NCBI GenBank assembly: GCA_963784195.1
Contig: CAWARA010000015.1
Coordinates: 434,001 to 498,000, forward strand
Length of the DNA stretch: 64,000 nt
Origin: CAVQAH01 sp963784195
GTDB taxonomy: Bacteria; Acidobacteriota; Vicinamibacteria; Vicinamibacterales; 2-12-FULL-66-21
Direction: 5' to 3'
This document shows, piece by piece, positions 54,541 through 64,000 of the stretch. The notes beneath the pieces are model-generated. The model was given only the letters and a program-made list of their open reading frames with translations. It did no database searches and had not been told where the DNA came from. The first letter of the stretch is position 1. Every line of letters starts with the position of its first letter. Both the position numbers and the translations under genes were made by a program.

Positions 54541-55980
54541 TTACGCGAGGATCTCTTTGATGAGATGGCCGTGCACGTCGGTCAGGCGCATGTCGCGGCC
54601 GTTGAACCGGTAGGTGAGACGCTCGTAGTCGAGCCCCAGCAAGTGGAGAATCGTGGCGTGCAGTTCGTAGACGCTCTTGGGGTTCTCCACGGCTCTATAG
54701 CCGTACTGGTCGGTGGCGCCGACGACCGTGCCACCCTTGACGCCGCCGCCCGCCAGCCAGATGCTGAAACCGTTCGCATTGTGATCGCGGCCGTCCATGC
54801 GTTCCGAGATCGGCAGGCGGCCGAACTCGCCATGCCAGATGATCAGCGTCGACTCGAACATGCCGCGGCTCTTCAAGTCCTTGATCAGCCCGGCGATCGG
54901 TTTGTCCGTCTCGGCGCAGTGCAGCCCGTGATTTCCTTTCAAATCCCAATGCGCGTCCCAGCTCGGCTCGAAGTTTCCGCCGCCTGAGAAAATCTGCACG
55001 AACCGCACGCCTCGCTCGACGAGGCGCCGGGCCATCAGCATCTGACGGCCGAAGTAGTCGGTCGGCTGCTCGCCGACGCCGTAGAGTTTCTTCGTGGCGT
55101 CGGTCTCGCGGCTGATATCGATCGCTTCGGGCGCGTGCGTCTGCATTCGGAACGCCAGCTCGTAGGAGTGGATCCGCGCCGACAGTTCGGTGTCCTGCGG
55201 ATTCTCCGAGGCGTGCCTCTCGTTCAGCTCGTGCAGCAGCCGCAGCCATCGGCGCTGCTCGTCGGGCGTGCGCGCCGCCGGCGGCTTGAGATCGACGATG
55301 GGGCTGCCCGTATCGCGGAACTGCGTGCCCTGATACGCGGCCGGCATGTAGCCGTTGCCCCAGTTCGGCGGGCCGTTGATCGGCCCGCCTCGATAGTCGG
55401 TGAACACGATGAAGCCTGGCAGGTTCTCGTTCTCGCTCCCGAGGCCGTACGTCACCCAGCTGCCCACGCTCGGATGGCCGGCCAGAATGCTCCCGGTGTT
55501 CATCTGGAACAACGCAGGGCCGTGCGCCGGGCTCAGCGAGTGCATCGATCGGATCAGCGCGATGTCGTCGACGTGGCCCGCCACGTGTGGGAAGAGCTCC
55601 GACACCTCGGTGCCGGACTGGCCGTGCTTCTTGAATGTCCACGGTGACGGCATGAGGCCGCCCGGCGTGCCCATCGTTGCGCGGACTTCGCCGACGCCGG
55701 TCATCGTCTCGCCCTGATACTTCAGCAGGGCCGGCTTCGGATCGAACGTATCCACCTGGCTGGCGCCGCCGTAGCAGAAGATCGAGATGACCGCTTTGGC
55801 TTTCGCGGGAAAGTGCTGCGGCTGCGGCGCCAGCGGATTCTGGGGCGCCGCCGCCAGCAGGCCCTGACGCCCGAGCAGGTCGGCGAACGCAAGGCCAGCG
55901 ATGCCGCCGCCAAGGCGCGAGATCAGTTCGCGTCGCGAGAGCAGCAGGTCCGCCGATCGGGAACAGCAGCGGTGACTCAT
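54541..55980 (-). CDS. DUF1501 family exported protein
   Basis: A 479-residue protein of the sulfatase/alkaline phosphatase-like DUF1501 family, widespread in Planctomycetes, Verrucomicrobia and Acidobacteria; function unknown. It has a Tat-like N-terminus (LLLSRRELISRLGGGIAGLA). Conserved segments are AVISIFCYGGASQVDTFDPK, LIRSMHSLSPAHGPALFQMN, LIIWHGEFGRLPIS, GRDHNANGFSIWLAGGG and the C-terminal LHLLGLDYERLTYRFNGRD. It overlaps the PSD1 gene by four bases (ATGA), so the two are translationally coupled, as is usual for this pair. The frame is intact. Confidence 0.93.
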   Translation of the reverse strand: MSHRCCSRSADLLLSRRELISRLGGGIAGLAFADLLGRQGLLAAAPQNPLAPQPQHFPAKAKAVISIFCYGGASQVDTFDPKPALLKYQGETMTGVGEVRATMGTPGGLMPSPWTFKKHGQSGTEVSELFPHVAGHVDDIALIRSMHSLSPAHGPALFQMNTGSILAGHPSVGSWVTYGLGSENENLPGFIVFTDYRGGPINGPPNWGNGYMPAAYQGTQFRDTGSPIVDLKPPAARTPDEQRRWLRLLHELNERHASENPQDTELSARIHSYELAFRMQTHAPEAIDISRETDATKKLYGVGEQPTDYFGRQMLMARRLVERGVRFVQIFSGGGNFEPSWDAHWDLKGNHGLHCAETDKPIAGLIKDLKSRGMFESTLIIWHGEFGRLPISERMDGRDHNANGFSIWLAGGGVKGGTVVGATDQYGYRAVENPKSVYELHATILHLLGLDYERLTYRFNGRDMRLTDVHGHLIKEILA

Positions 55981-58520
55981 TGCCGGTACACGAACTCGTT
56001 CAGGTTGAACATCAGGTGACAGAACTCGACGAGCCCATTCGGCGTTGCGCGCACGAATGCGACTGACTTCGCGCGCTCGGTGGCATCGGGTTTCCGGCCG
56101 AGCGCGACGAGAAACGCTCGATCGACCTGCGCGCCGGTATCCGCGCCCGCTTCACGCCGCAGACGCTCGGCGAACTTCTTCGCCTGCACGATCACGAAGG
56201 CGTTGTTCATCAGGATCAGCGCTTGCGGCGCGACGATCGAGCGGTTGCGCCGGTCGGTCGAGTTCACCAGGTTCGGCTGGTCGAACGTTTCAAAGAGCGG
56301 GTATCTGATGCTGCGCTTCGAGAACACGTAGAGGGACCGTCTCCACGTCGACGGGTCGTCGTCGGGCTTGCCGAGCCAATTCCGTTTCGAGCTGGCTTCG
56401 AAGAGGTCCGGATCGATGTAGGGCAGCACGTTGGGCCCACCCATCGTGCGATCGAGCGTCCCCGCGGTGGACAGGATCGCGTCGCGGATGGCTTCCGCTT
56501 CGAGACGCTGTCGCGGCATGCGCCAGAACAACCGGTTCTCGGGATCGATAGTGACGTTGGAGGGAACGTCGCGGCTCGCCATCCGGTACGCTTCTGACGT
56601 CAGGATCAGGCGGTGGATCGCCTTCATGCTCCACCCGCCCTCGACGAATTCGACGGCGAGCCAGTCCAGCAGCTCAGGATGCGACGGCGGTTCTCCCATC
56701 TTTCCGAAATTGCTGGGCGTCCTGACGATGCCTTCGCCGAAGTGGTGCTGCCAGATCCGATTGACCATCACGCGCGCGGTGAGCGGGTTCTCGGGATCGA
56801 CGAGCCACTCCGCAAATCCCCTGCGCCGCCAGCTCGATTTGGCGTTGTCGGGCGGCGTCGCGAACTCCGGTTCGCGCTCGGTTGCCACCGACAGGACGCC
56901 CGGCGTCATGACCGATCCCTTCGCGTCGATACTTCCACGGTGCAGGAAGTACGACGGTGTTGCCTGTCGTCCGCCCTCGGTGATCGCCCGCGCCGTGGCA
57001 TAGCGGGGCGGCATGGTCGCCTCGATCGCGGCGATCTTGCCCTTCACCTCCTGATGCTGCCGTCTGACGTCGTCGGGCATCAGCGGCACGAGGTGCTTCT
57101 CGGTAATCCTCGCGCGCAGCGAATCGCTCTGCAGCGTCTTCTCGATCTGCGCGACGTTGAGACGCTGACCCTCGGTGCGCTCGGCGGGCGGCGTGTTCCA
57201 CGCCTTCTGCAGATACTCGGGCAGCTGCGCGATCTCGGCGTCGACGAGCTGCTTCAAGTACGGAGCCTCGATGTCCTTCTTCGCCTGGCGGAGCGGTTTC
57301 AGCTCGGCCTCGATTCGGCTGGTCGCCGCGCGATGAGCCGCGACGTCGTGCGCGGGAACGAGAGGGACGTCGACGCCGCGCGTCGAGAAGAACACAGACT
57401 GGATGCGGTAGTAGTCCCTCTGCGGAATGGGATCGAACTTGTGGTTGTGGCAGCGCGCGCATCCGACGGTCATCCCCATGAACGCCAGCGTCGTCGTCGT
57501 CACCACGTCGTCGAGCGAGTCCTGCCGGCCGCGCTCGCCACCGCCCATCTCTGGCCCCAGCCGCAGGAAGCCGGTCGCGATCATCGCGTCTTTCGAGTCG
57601 GGGGCATACTCGTCGCCCGCGATCTGCTCGCGGATGAACTGGGAGTACGGCTTGTCGTCGTTGAACGATTTCACGACGTAGTCCCGATAGCGCCAGCCTT
57701 CGGGCCGATCGACGTCGAACTCGAATCCCCCGGAGTCTGCGTAGCGCACGACGTCGAGCCAGTGACGGGCCCATCGCTCCCCGTAGTGAGGGGAGGCCAG
57801 CAATCGCTCGACGAGCTTCGTCCACGCGTCTGGTGCGGGGTCGCTGACGAACGCGTCGACCTCCTCGGGCGCAGGGGGCAGACCGAGCACATCGAGATAG
57901 GCGCGGCGAATGAGTGCCCGGCGATCGGCGCGCGGCGACGGTGTCAGCCCCTTCGCGCTCATGGATGCGAAGAGGAAGCGATCGATGGGATTCCGCGTCC
58001 ACGAACGGGGAGCGCTCGCCGGCAGCGCGGGTACGGCCGTGCGTAGCGGCCGCTTGAAGGCCCAGTATTGACGCTCCTCGGCCGTGATCGCCTTTTCCTC
58101 GAGTTTGGCGAGCAGCTCGGGGCTCTTCCTGTCGTCGGCCGCAGCTTCTTCGACATCCTCGAGCGACGCACCATCCTCGATCCACAGCCGAAGCGCCTCG
58201 AGATCCTCGTCAGAAATCCGAGGTCTTTTCGGCGGCATGACCTCGTCAGGGTCGGCGTGGGACGCGAGCAGATACAGGCGGCTGCGCGATGGTTCGTGAG
58301 GGACGACAACTCGACCGCTCGCGCTGCCTTTGATCAGCGTCGCATGCGTGCGCAGATCGAGTCCGCCTTTGCGGCTCTCGCCGTGGCACTCGAAGCAGTT
58401 CGCTTTGAGCACCTGATACGCCTGCCGGGCGCGCTCGTCCTCTTGCGCCCAGAGGCGGTGAGGTGCCGCGACCGTGACGGCGATCGTGGCGACTCCGATG
58501 GCGAGGGGGCCGTAGCGCAT
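55977..58520 (-). CDS. PSD1/DUF1549-DUF1553 protein with cytochrome c-like domain
   Basis: An 847-residue exported protein. The signal peptide (LAIGVATIAVTVAAPHRLWA) is followed by a PSCyt1 domain with one CxxCH haem-binding site (NCFECHGESRKGG), DUF1549 (NPIDRFLFASMSAKGLTPSP, HYGERWARHWLDVVRYADS), a second CxxCH (VGCARCHNHKFDPIPQRDYY) and DUF1553 (ENPLTARVMVNRIWQHHFG, SIVAPQALILMNNAF). The family partners DUF1501; roles in polysaccharide use are suspected but unproven. The frame is intact. It is preceded by an S9 peptidase gene only 17 bp away, in the same orientation. Confidence 0.93.
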   Translation of the reverse strand: MRYGPLAIGVATIAVTVAAPHRLWAQEDERARQAYQVLKANCFECHGESRKGGLDLRTHATLIKGSASGRVVVPHEPSRSRLYLLASHADPDEVMPPKRPRISDEDLEALRLWIEDGASLEDVEEAAADDRKSPELLAKLEEKAITAEERQYWAFKRPLRTAVPALPASAPRSWTRNPIDRFLFASMSAKGLTPSPRADRRALIRRAYLDVLGLPPAPEEVDAFVSDPAPDAWTKLVERLLASPHYGERWARHWLDVVRYADSGGFEFDVDRPEGWRYRDYVVKSFNDDKPYSQFIREQIAGDEYAPDSKDAMIATGFLRLGPEMGGGERGRQDSLDDVVTTTTLAFMGMTVGCARCHNHKFDPIPQRDYYRIQSVFFSTRGVDVPLVPAHDVAAHRAATSRIEAELKPLRQAKKDIEAPYLKQLVDAEIAQLPEYLQKAWNTPPAERTEGQRLNVAQIEKTLQSDSLRARITEKHLVPLMPDDVRRQHQEVKGKIAAIEATMPPRYATARAITEGGRQATPSYFLHRGSIDAKGSVMTPGVLSVATEREPEFATPPDNAKSSWRRRGFAEWLVDPENPLTARVMVNRIWQHHFGEGIVRTPSNFGKMGEPPSHPELLDWLAVEFVEGGWSMKAIHRLILTSEAYRMASRDVPSNVTIDPENRLFWRMPRQRLEAEAIRDAILSTAGTLDRTMGGPNVLPYIDPDLFEASSKRNWLGKPDDDPSTWRRSLYVFSKRSIRYPLFETFDQPNLVNSTDRRNRSIVAPQALILMNNAFVIVQAKKFAERLRREAGADTGAQVDRAFLVALGRKPDATERAKSVAFVRATPNGLVEFCHLMFNLNEFVYRQ

Positions 58521-58537
58521 CCGATGGCTCGCGTCAG

Positions 58538-60916
<2,379 letters not shown>

Positions 60917-60950
60917 AGAGTCTCGCTTCCTCGTGTCTCCTCAGTCCGTG

Positions 60951-61851
60951 TCACTGTCTGCGCTGCGGCTTGATGTTCTTCCCGTGGTAAATGTCGGCCG
61001 GGATGTGATGGCCCATGTAGACGCGGCCGAGCAACTCGAACAGCTTGGGGTCGTACGCTTTCAGGTCGTCCGGCGTCTGCATGCGGGTGGCGCCGTCGAA
61101 CCACTCGTAGTTCGACCAGAACCACCACTGCGTCCCTTCCGCCCAGTACTCGTTGGCCGTAGTCTCGGCGTAGTGGCCCTTGTACTGGCCTCGCGCCATC
61201 GCTTCCTTGTACGCCGTCTGGATGTCTGCATACAGGGCGGCGTCGGCAGTGCGGATCGCGCTCATGATCCCATGCGACCACTCGTGGACGAGGATGTGCT
61301 CGCCGTAATAGCGCGTCCCCGGATAGCCCAGCACGTTCTCCTCGGCGCCTGTGGTGTACACGCCGCCCAGCCCGCGGGCCCGCCGATTCCAGTATTCCTG
61401 ATCCGTCTGGCTCGCAATGCCACCCGGCTTGTCGTAGTTTTCGCGTTCCGTCCGCGTCAATCTCGGATCGTTCGGCCCCGGCTTCTTGCGGTCGCGCTGC
61501 TCGGGAATGTCGGTCGTCATTTCGGTGACGGCCATGATGCCGACGCGATACTTCTTCGCCACCATCTCTCGCCGGATATCCGCACGGTTGGCGAGCATAT
61601 ACACGACGATGTCACGGGCCATCAGCAGCGCGCGGTCAGGAACCTTCTCGGAACCGATGACAGGGATGCCGTGTGCATCGACATACTTCTTGTAGAAAGT
61701 TGGGATCGTATCCGAACGAGGCCGGCACGGGACCGACGCTGAAGCTGGTGTAATCCTCGACGATAGCCTTCGGTGGCGGCTCCTGTTGCGCCTGCCTCGG
61801 CAACAGACCCCAACTCGCCACCAGCAACGCCGTGCCGATCATCGCTCGCAT
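60951..61851 (-). CDS. Secreted gluzincin-like metalloprotease, one frameshift
   Basis: A zinc metalloprotease-like protein of about 299 residues that I cannot assign to a named family. ATG 61851 has GGAGG seven bases upstream and begins a signal peptide (MIGTALLVASWGLLP). The zinc site is HILVHEWSHG (HExxH); a third ligand Glu is likely in NEYWAEGTQWWF about 60 residues later, a gluzincin arrangement like that of anthrax lethal-factor-type domains. A frame change near 61690 joins SFGYDPNFLQ to KYVDAHGIPVIGSEKV. The first gene of a minus-strand cluster with S9 peptidase, PSD1 and DUF1501, it suggests shared protein degradation outside the cell. Confidence 0.7.
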
Positions 61852-61978
61852 CTCACAGCCTCCGCCGTGCGCACATTGTAACGTCGGCGTGGTGGTGTCC
61901 CGACGTTATCGGGCCATAAATACGGCTGATGGTCGCCGGCCGCCGGGACGCGCGCATTGGCGATATCATGCTGCTCCC

Positions 61979-62893
61979 ATGCGCACTACCTCAGACATCT
62001 TGAAGAGCCTCGGACTTCCCAGCCGCGACGCCTACGATCTCCCAACTTCGCCGAAGCGCTTCGCCGACGGTGGACACGTCCGTGTGGAGATTCCTTCCTG
62101 CGAGGGACCGCGAGTCCTCGAGACGGTCTGCGAAGCAGCCGAACAGCACGCCGTCCCGGTGCACCGGATCAGCCAGGGCAGCGGCGTCATGCTGCAGACC
62201 GACGACGAGATTCGCCGCATGGTCGCCATCGGCCGCGAGCGGGGGATCGAGGTGTGCCTGTTCGTCGGGCCGCGCGCGAACTGGGATGTGGGAATCCAGG
62301 CGTCGAGCAGTTCCGGGCGGGTGGTGGGGGCCTCGCTGCGCGGCGTCGATCAGCTCGGCTATGGACTCGATGACGTGCGCCATGCGGCGGAACTGGGCGT
62401 CACCTCCGTGCTCGTCGCCGACCTCGGGCAGCTGATGGTGCTCGGCCGGATGAAGCAGGCAGGCGACCTGCCGCCGGCGTTCGTGTTGAAGGTATCGGTG
62501 ACGCTGGCGGCGGCGAACCCGGCCTCCGCGCGGATCCTCGAAGATCTCGGCGCCACGTCGATCAATCTCCCGGTCGACCTGTCGCTGCCGCAGATTGCCG
62601 CAATCCGGGCCGCCGTGGACGCTGTGATCGATTTCTATGTCGAGGCGCCGGACGACTTCGGTGGAACCGTGCGTCACTACGAAATCCCCGAGCTCGTGCG
62701 GATAGCCGCGCCGATCTACATGAAGTTCGGCATTCGCAACGCTCCCGCCATCTATCCGTCAGGTCATCATCTCGAATCGACGGTGCTTGCGCTGGCGCGT
62801 GAGCGAGTCCGTCGCGCGTCGATCGGGCTCGGTATCCTTCGCCGCTACCTCCCGGCCGCAGTGATCTCACCGACGGCTGCTGTCGTCCGATGA
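61979..62893 (+). CDS. Peptidase U32-like TIM-barrel protein
   Basis: A 304-residue cytoplasmic protein without signal peptide, similar in layout to proteins annotated as U32 peptidases; the activity is unproven. Segments: LGLPSRDAYDLPTSPKRFAD, VPVHRISQGSGVMLQTDDEI, GIEVCLFVGPRANWD, AFVLKVSVTLAAANPASARI, VIDFYVEAPDDFGG and YMKFGIRNAPAIYPSG. The regular beta/alpha alternation indicates a TIM barrel. A TATCAT box lies nine bases before the ATG at 61979 and no ribosome site is seen, so the leader is very short. The stop overlaps the start of the MFS gene (ATGA), giving coupling and suggesting that the transported compound is its substrate. Confidence 0.75.
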   Translation: MRTTSDILKSLGLPSRDAYDLPTSPKRFADGGHVRVEIPSCEGPRVLETVCEAAEQHAVPVHRISQGSGVMLQTDDEIRRMVAIGRERGIEVCLFVGPRANWDVGIQASSSSGRVVGASLRGVDQLGYGLDDVRHAAELGVTSVLVADLGQLMVLGRMKQAGDLPPAFVLKVSVTLAAANPASARILEDLGATSINLPVDLSLPQIAAIRAAVDAVIDFYVEAPDDFGGTVRHYEIPELVRIAAPIYMKFGIRNAPAIYPSGHHLESTVLALARERVRRASIGLGILRRYLPAAVISPTAAVVR

Positions 62894-64000
62894 CGACGGC
62901 CGCTGCCGGCGTCCGCGGGCACGTGCGTCCGCTGCGCTGGAACATCGCCGTCCTGCTGAGCGCCGCGATAGCCATCAGCTATCTCGATCGCCAGTCGCTC
63001 TCTGTCGCTGTGACGGCGATCCAGCAGGACATTCCGCTCAGCAACATTCAGTTCTCACGTCTGCAGGCGGCGTTTCTCCTCGCGTATGCCGTGATGTACG
63101 CGGGCGGCGGCGCGCTGGTCGACCGTCTTGGCACGCGCGTCGGATTCGTCTTCATCATGGTCGCGTGGTCGCTGGCGTCGGCAAGTCATGGTCTGGCGAC
63201 GGGCTATCGCTCGTTGCTCCTGAGCCGGTTCCTGCTCGGGGTCGGAGAGGGTGGAGGTTTTCCGGCGGCGACCAAGGCCGTGGCCGAATGGTTTCCCGCG
63301 CGCGAGCGATCGCTCGCGATGGGCATCATCAACGCCGGGACTGCGGCGGGCGCCGTCGTGGCCCCGCCTGCCATCGCGGCCATCCTGGGCGTCGCCTCCT
63401 GGCGGTGGGTGTTCTTCGCGACCGGCATCGTTGGTCTGATCTGGACGGTGTGGTGGGTCAGGGTCTATCTGCCGGCAGCCGTGCATCCTGGGCTCTCGCC
63501 CGCGGAGCGCGCCGACATTGCTGAAGTGCTCGCACCACCACGAACGGCGGAGGCGCCAGTTCCGTGGATGCGTCTGCTCGGCTATCGCCAGGTCTGGGGA
63601 TTGGTCGTGGCGAAGTTTCTGAGCGACGCGGCGTGGTACTTCTACCTGTTCTGGCTTCCGAAGTATCTCTACGACGTGCGCGGATTCGACGTCAAACAGG
63701 TTGGTGCATACGCCTGGATTCCCTACGCCGCCGCAGGCGTCGGCTGCCTCGTCGGCGGCTGGTTCTCCGGATGGCTGCTCGGCCGGCAGTTTTCGCTCAA
63801 CCTCGCCAGGAAGATTGCGCTCGGCGCGAGCGCCGCAGTCATGCCGCTCATCGTGTTCGTCACGCACGTCCCCACCGATCTCGCCATCGTCCTCTTCAGC
63901 ATCGCGTTCTTCGGCCAGCAATCGTGGTCGACGCTGGTGATGATCGTGCCGACCGACCTGTTCCCCCGACGAGTCGTCGCGTCGGTCGCCGGCCTGGTCG
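62890..64000 (+). CDS. MFS transporter, hexuronate-transporter (ACS) type, 3' end outside window
   Basis: The open frame from ATG 62890 runs past the window end (at least 370 codons). It is a major-facilitator permease: helix 1 with the anion:cation symporter hallmark SYLDRQSLSVAV, the loop 2-3 motif GGALVDRLGTRVGF, helix 4 GEGGGFPAATKAVAEWFPARERS, and further helices (WRWVFFATGIVGLIWTVWW, YFYLFWLPKYLYDVRGFDV). The pattern resembles ExuT-like carriers of sugar acids. The four-base overlap with the U32-like gene shows co-translation. The substrate is not known. Confidence 0.88.
   Translation, partial: MTTAAAGVRGHVRPLRWNIAVLLSAAIAISYLDRQSLSVAVTAIQQDIPLSNIQFSRLQAAFLLAYAVMYAGGGALVDRLGTRVGFVFIMVAWSLASASHGLATGYRSLLLSRFLLGVGEGGGFPAATKAVAEWFPARERSLAMGIINAGTAAGAVVAPPAIAAILGVASWRWVFFATGIVGLIWTVWWVRVYLPAAVHPGLSPAERADIAEVLAPPRTAEAPVPWMRLLGYRQVWGLVVAKFLSDAAWYFYLFWLPKYLYDVRGFDVKQVGAYAWIPYAAAGVGCLVGGWFSGWLLGRQFSLNLARKIALGASAAVMPLIVFVTHVPTDLAIVLFSIAFFGQQSWSTLVMIVPTDLFPRRVVASVAGLV

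Overview
The window is high-GC, gene-dense DNA from an Acidobacteriota member, most likely a Vicinamibacteria-type soil lineage. The evidence is the gene repertoire: two PadR regulator plus long ADOP-type permease cassettes, a 'VWFA-related Acidobacterial' protein, Oar-like TonB-dependent receptors with a carboxypeptidase-regulatory N-terminal domain, secreted S9 peptidases and a dipeptidase with Gly/Arg-rich loops, a BNR/sortilin-type protein, and a DUF1501 plus PSD1/DUF1553 pair. No tRNA, rRNA, CRISPR array or transposase gene was recognised. Many genes carry one or more single-base frameshifts whose correction restores conserved protein ends (dut motif V is the clearest), so part of the damage is probably assembly or sequencing error rather than gene decay.

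Layout. 0.2-5.4 kb: broken VWFA-type gene, dut, a nested inverted-repeat element, a polytopic membrane protein and udk. 5.5-11.4 kb: translationally coupled DUF2339 and DUF3999 membrane proteins. 11.5-18.7 kb: M19 dipeptidase, ADOP permease with PadR, S9 peptidase. 18.6-22.8 kb: the RNA repair locus, with rtcR divergent from rtcA-rtcB, a sigma-54 promoter, a palindrome inside the rtcR promoter and a perfect 12-bp hairpin in the rtcA leader. 22.8-23.7 kb: a four-helix-bundle (S23/IVS-type) gene between two oppositely oriented short-repeat arrays, followed by the tail of a lost permease. 23.8-31.9 kb: RodZ-like protein, amidohydrolase, Kef-type antiporter, a hypothetical gene and a second PadR/ADOP cassette. 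32.2-35.3 kb: an intact Oar-like receptor behind a consensus sigma-54 promoter. 35.3-44.5 kb: small and hypothetical genes, DnaJ-like protein, beta-lactamase and receptor remnants, ferritin-like protein, a PH-domain membrane pair, an outer-membrane protein, an aldo/keto reductase and a Tat-exported M24 peptidase. 44.7-51.8 kb: a fragmented receptor gene and the BNR-repeat gene, which carries a palindromic repeat inside its coding sequence. 52-64 kb: Gfo/Idh oxidoreductase, GlcG-like protein, an almost 1-kb non-coding repeat mosaic, a four-gene minus-strand cluster (metalloprotease, S9 peptidase, PSD1, DUF1501), then a U32-like protein coupled to an MFS transporter that runs off the window.

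The strongest unexplained structure is the repeat landscape: several families of palindromic or inverted repeats are scattered between genes, one copy sits inside a gene at its frameshift, and one pair of arrays encloses the four-helix-bundle gene.
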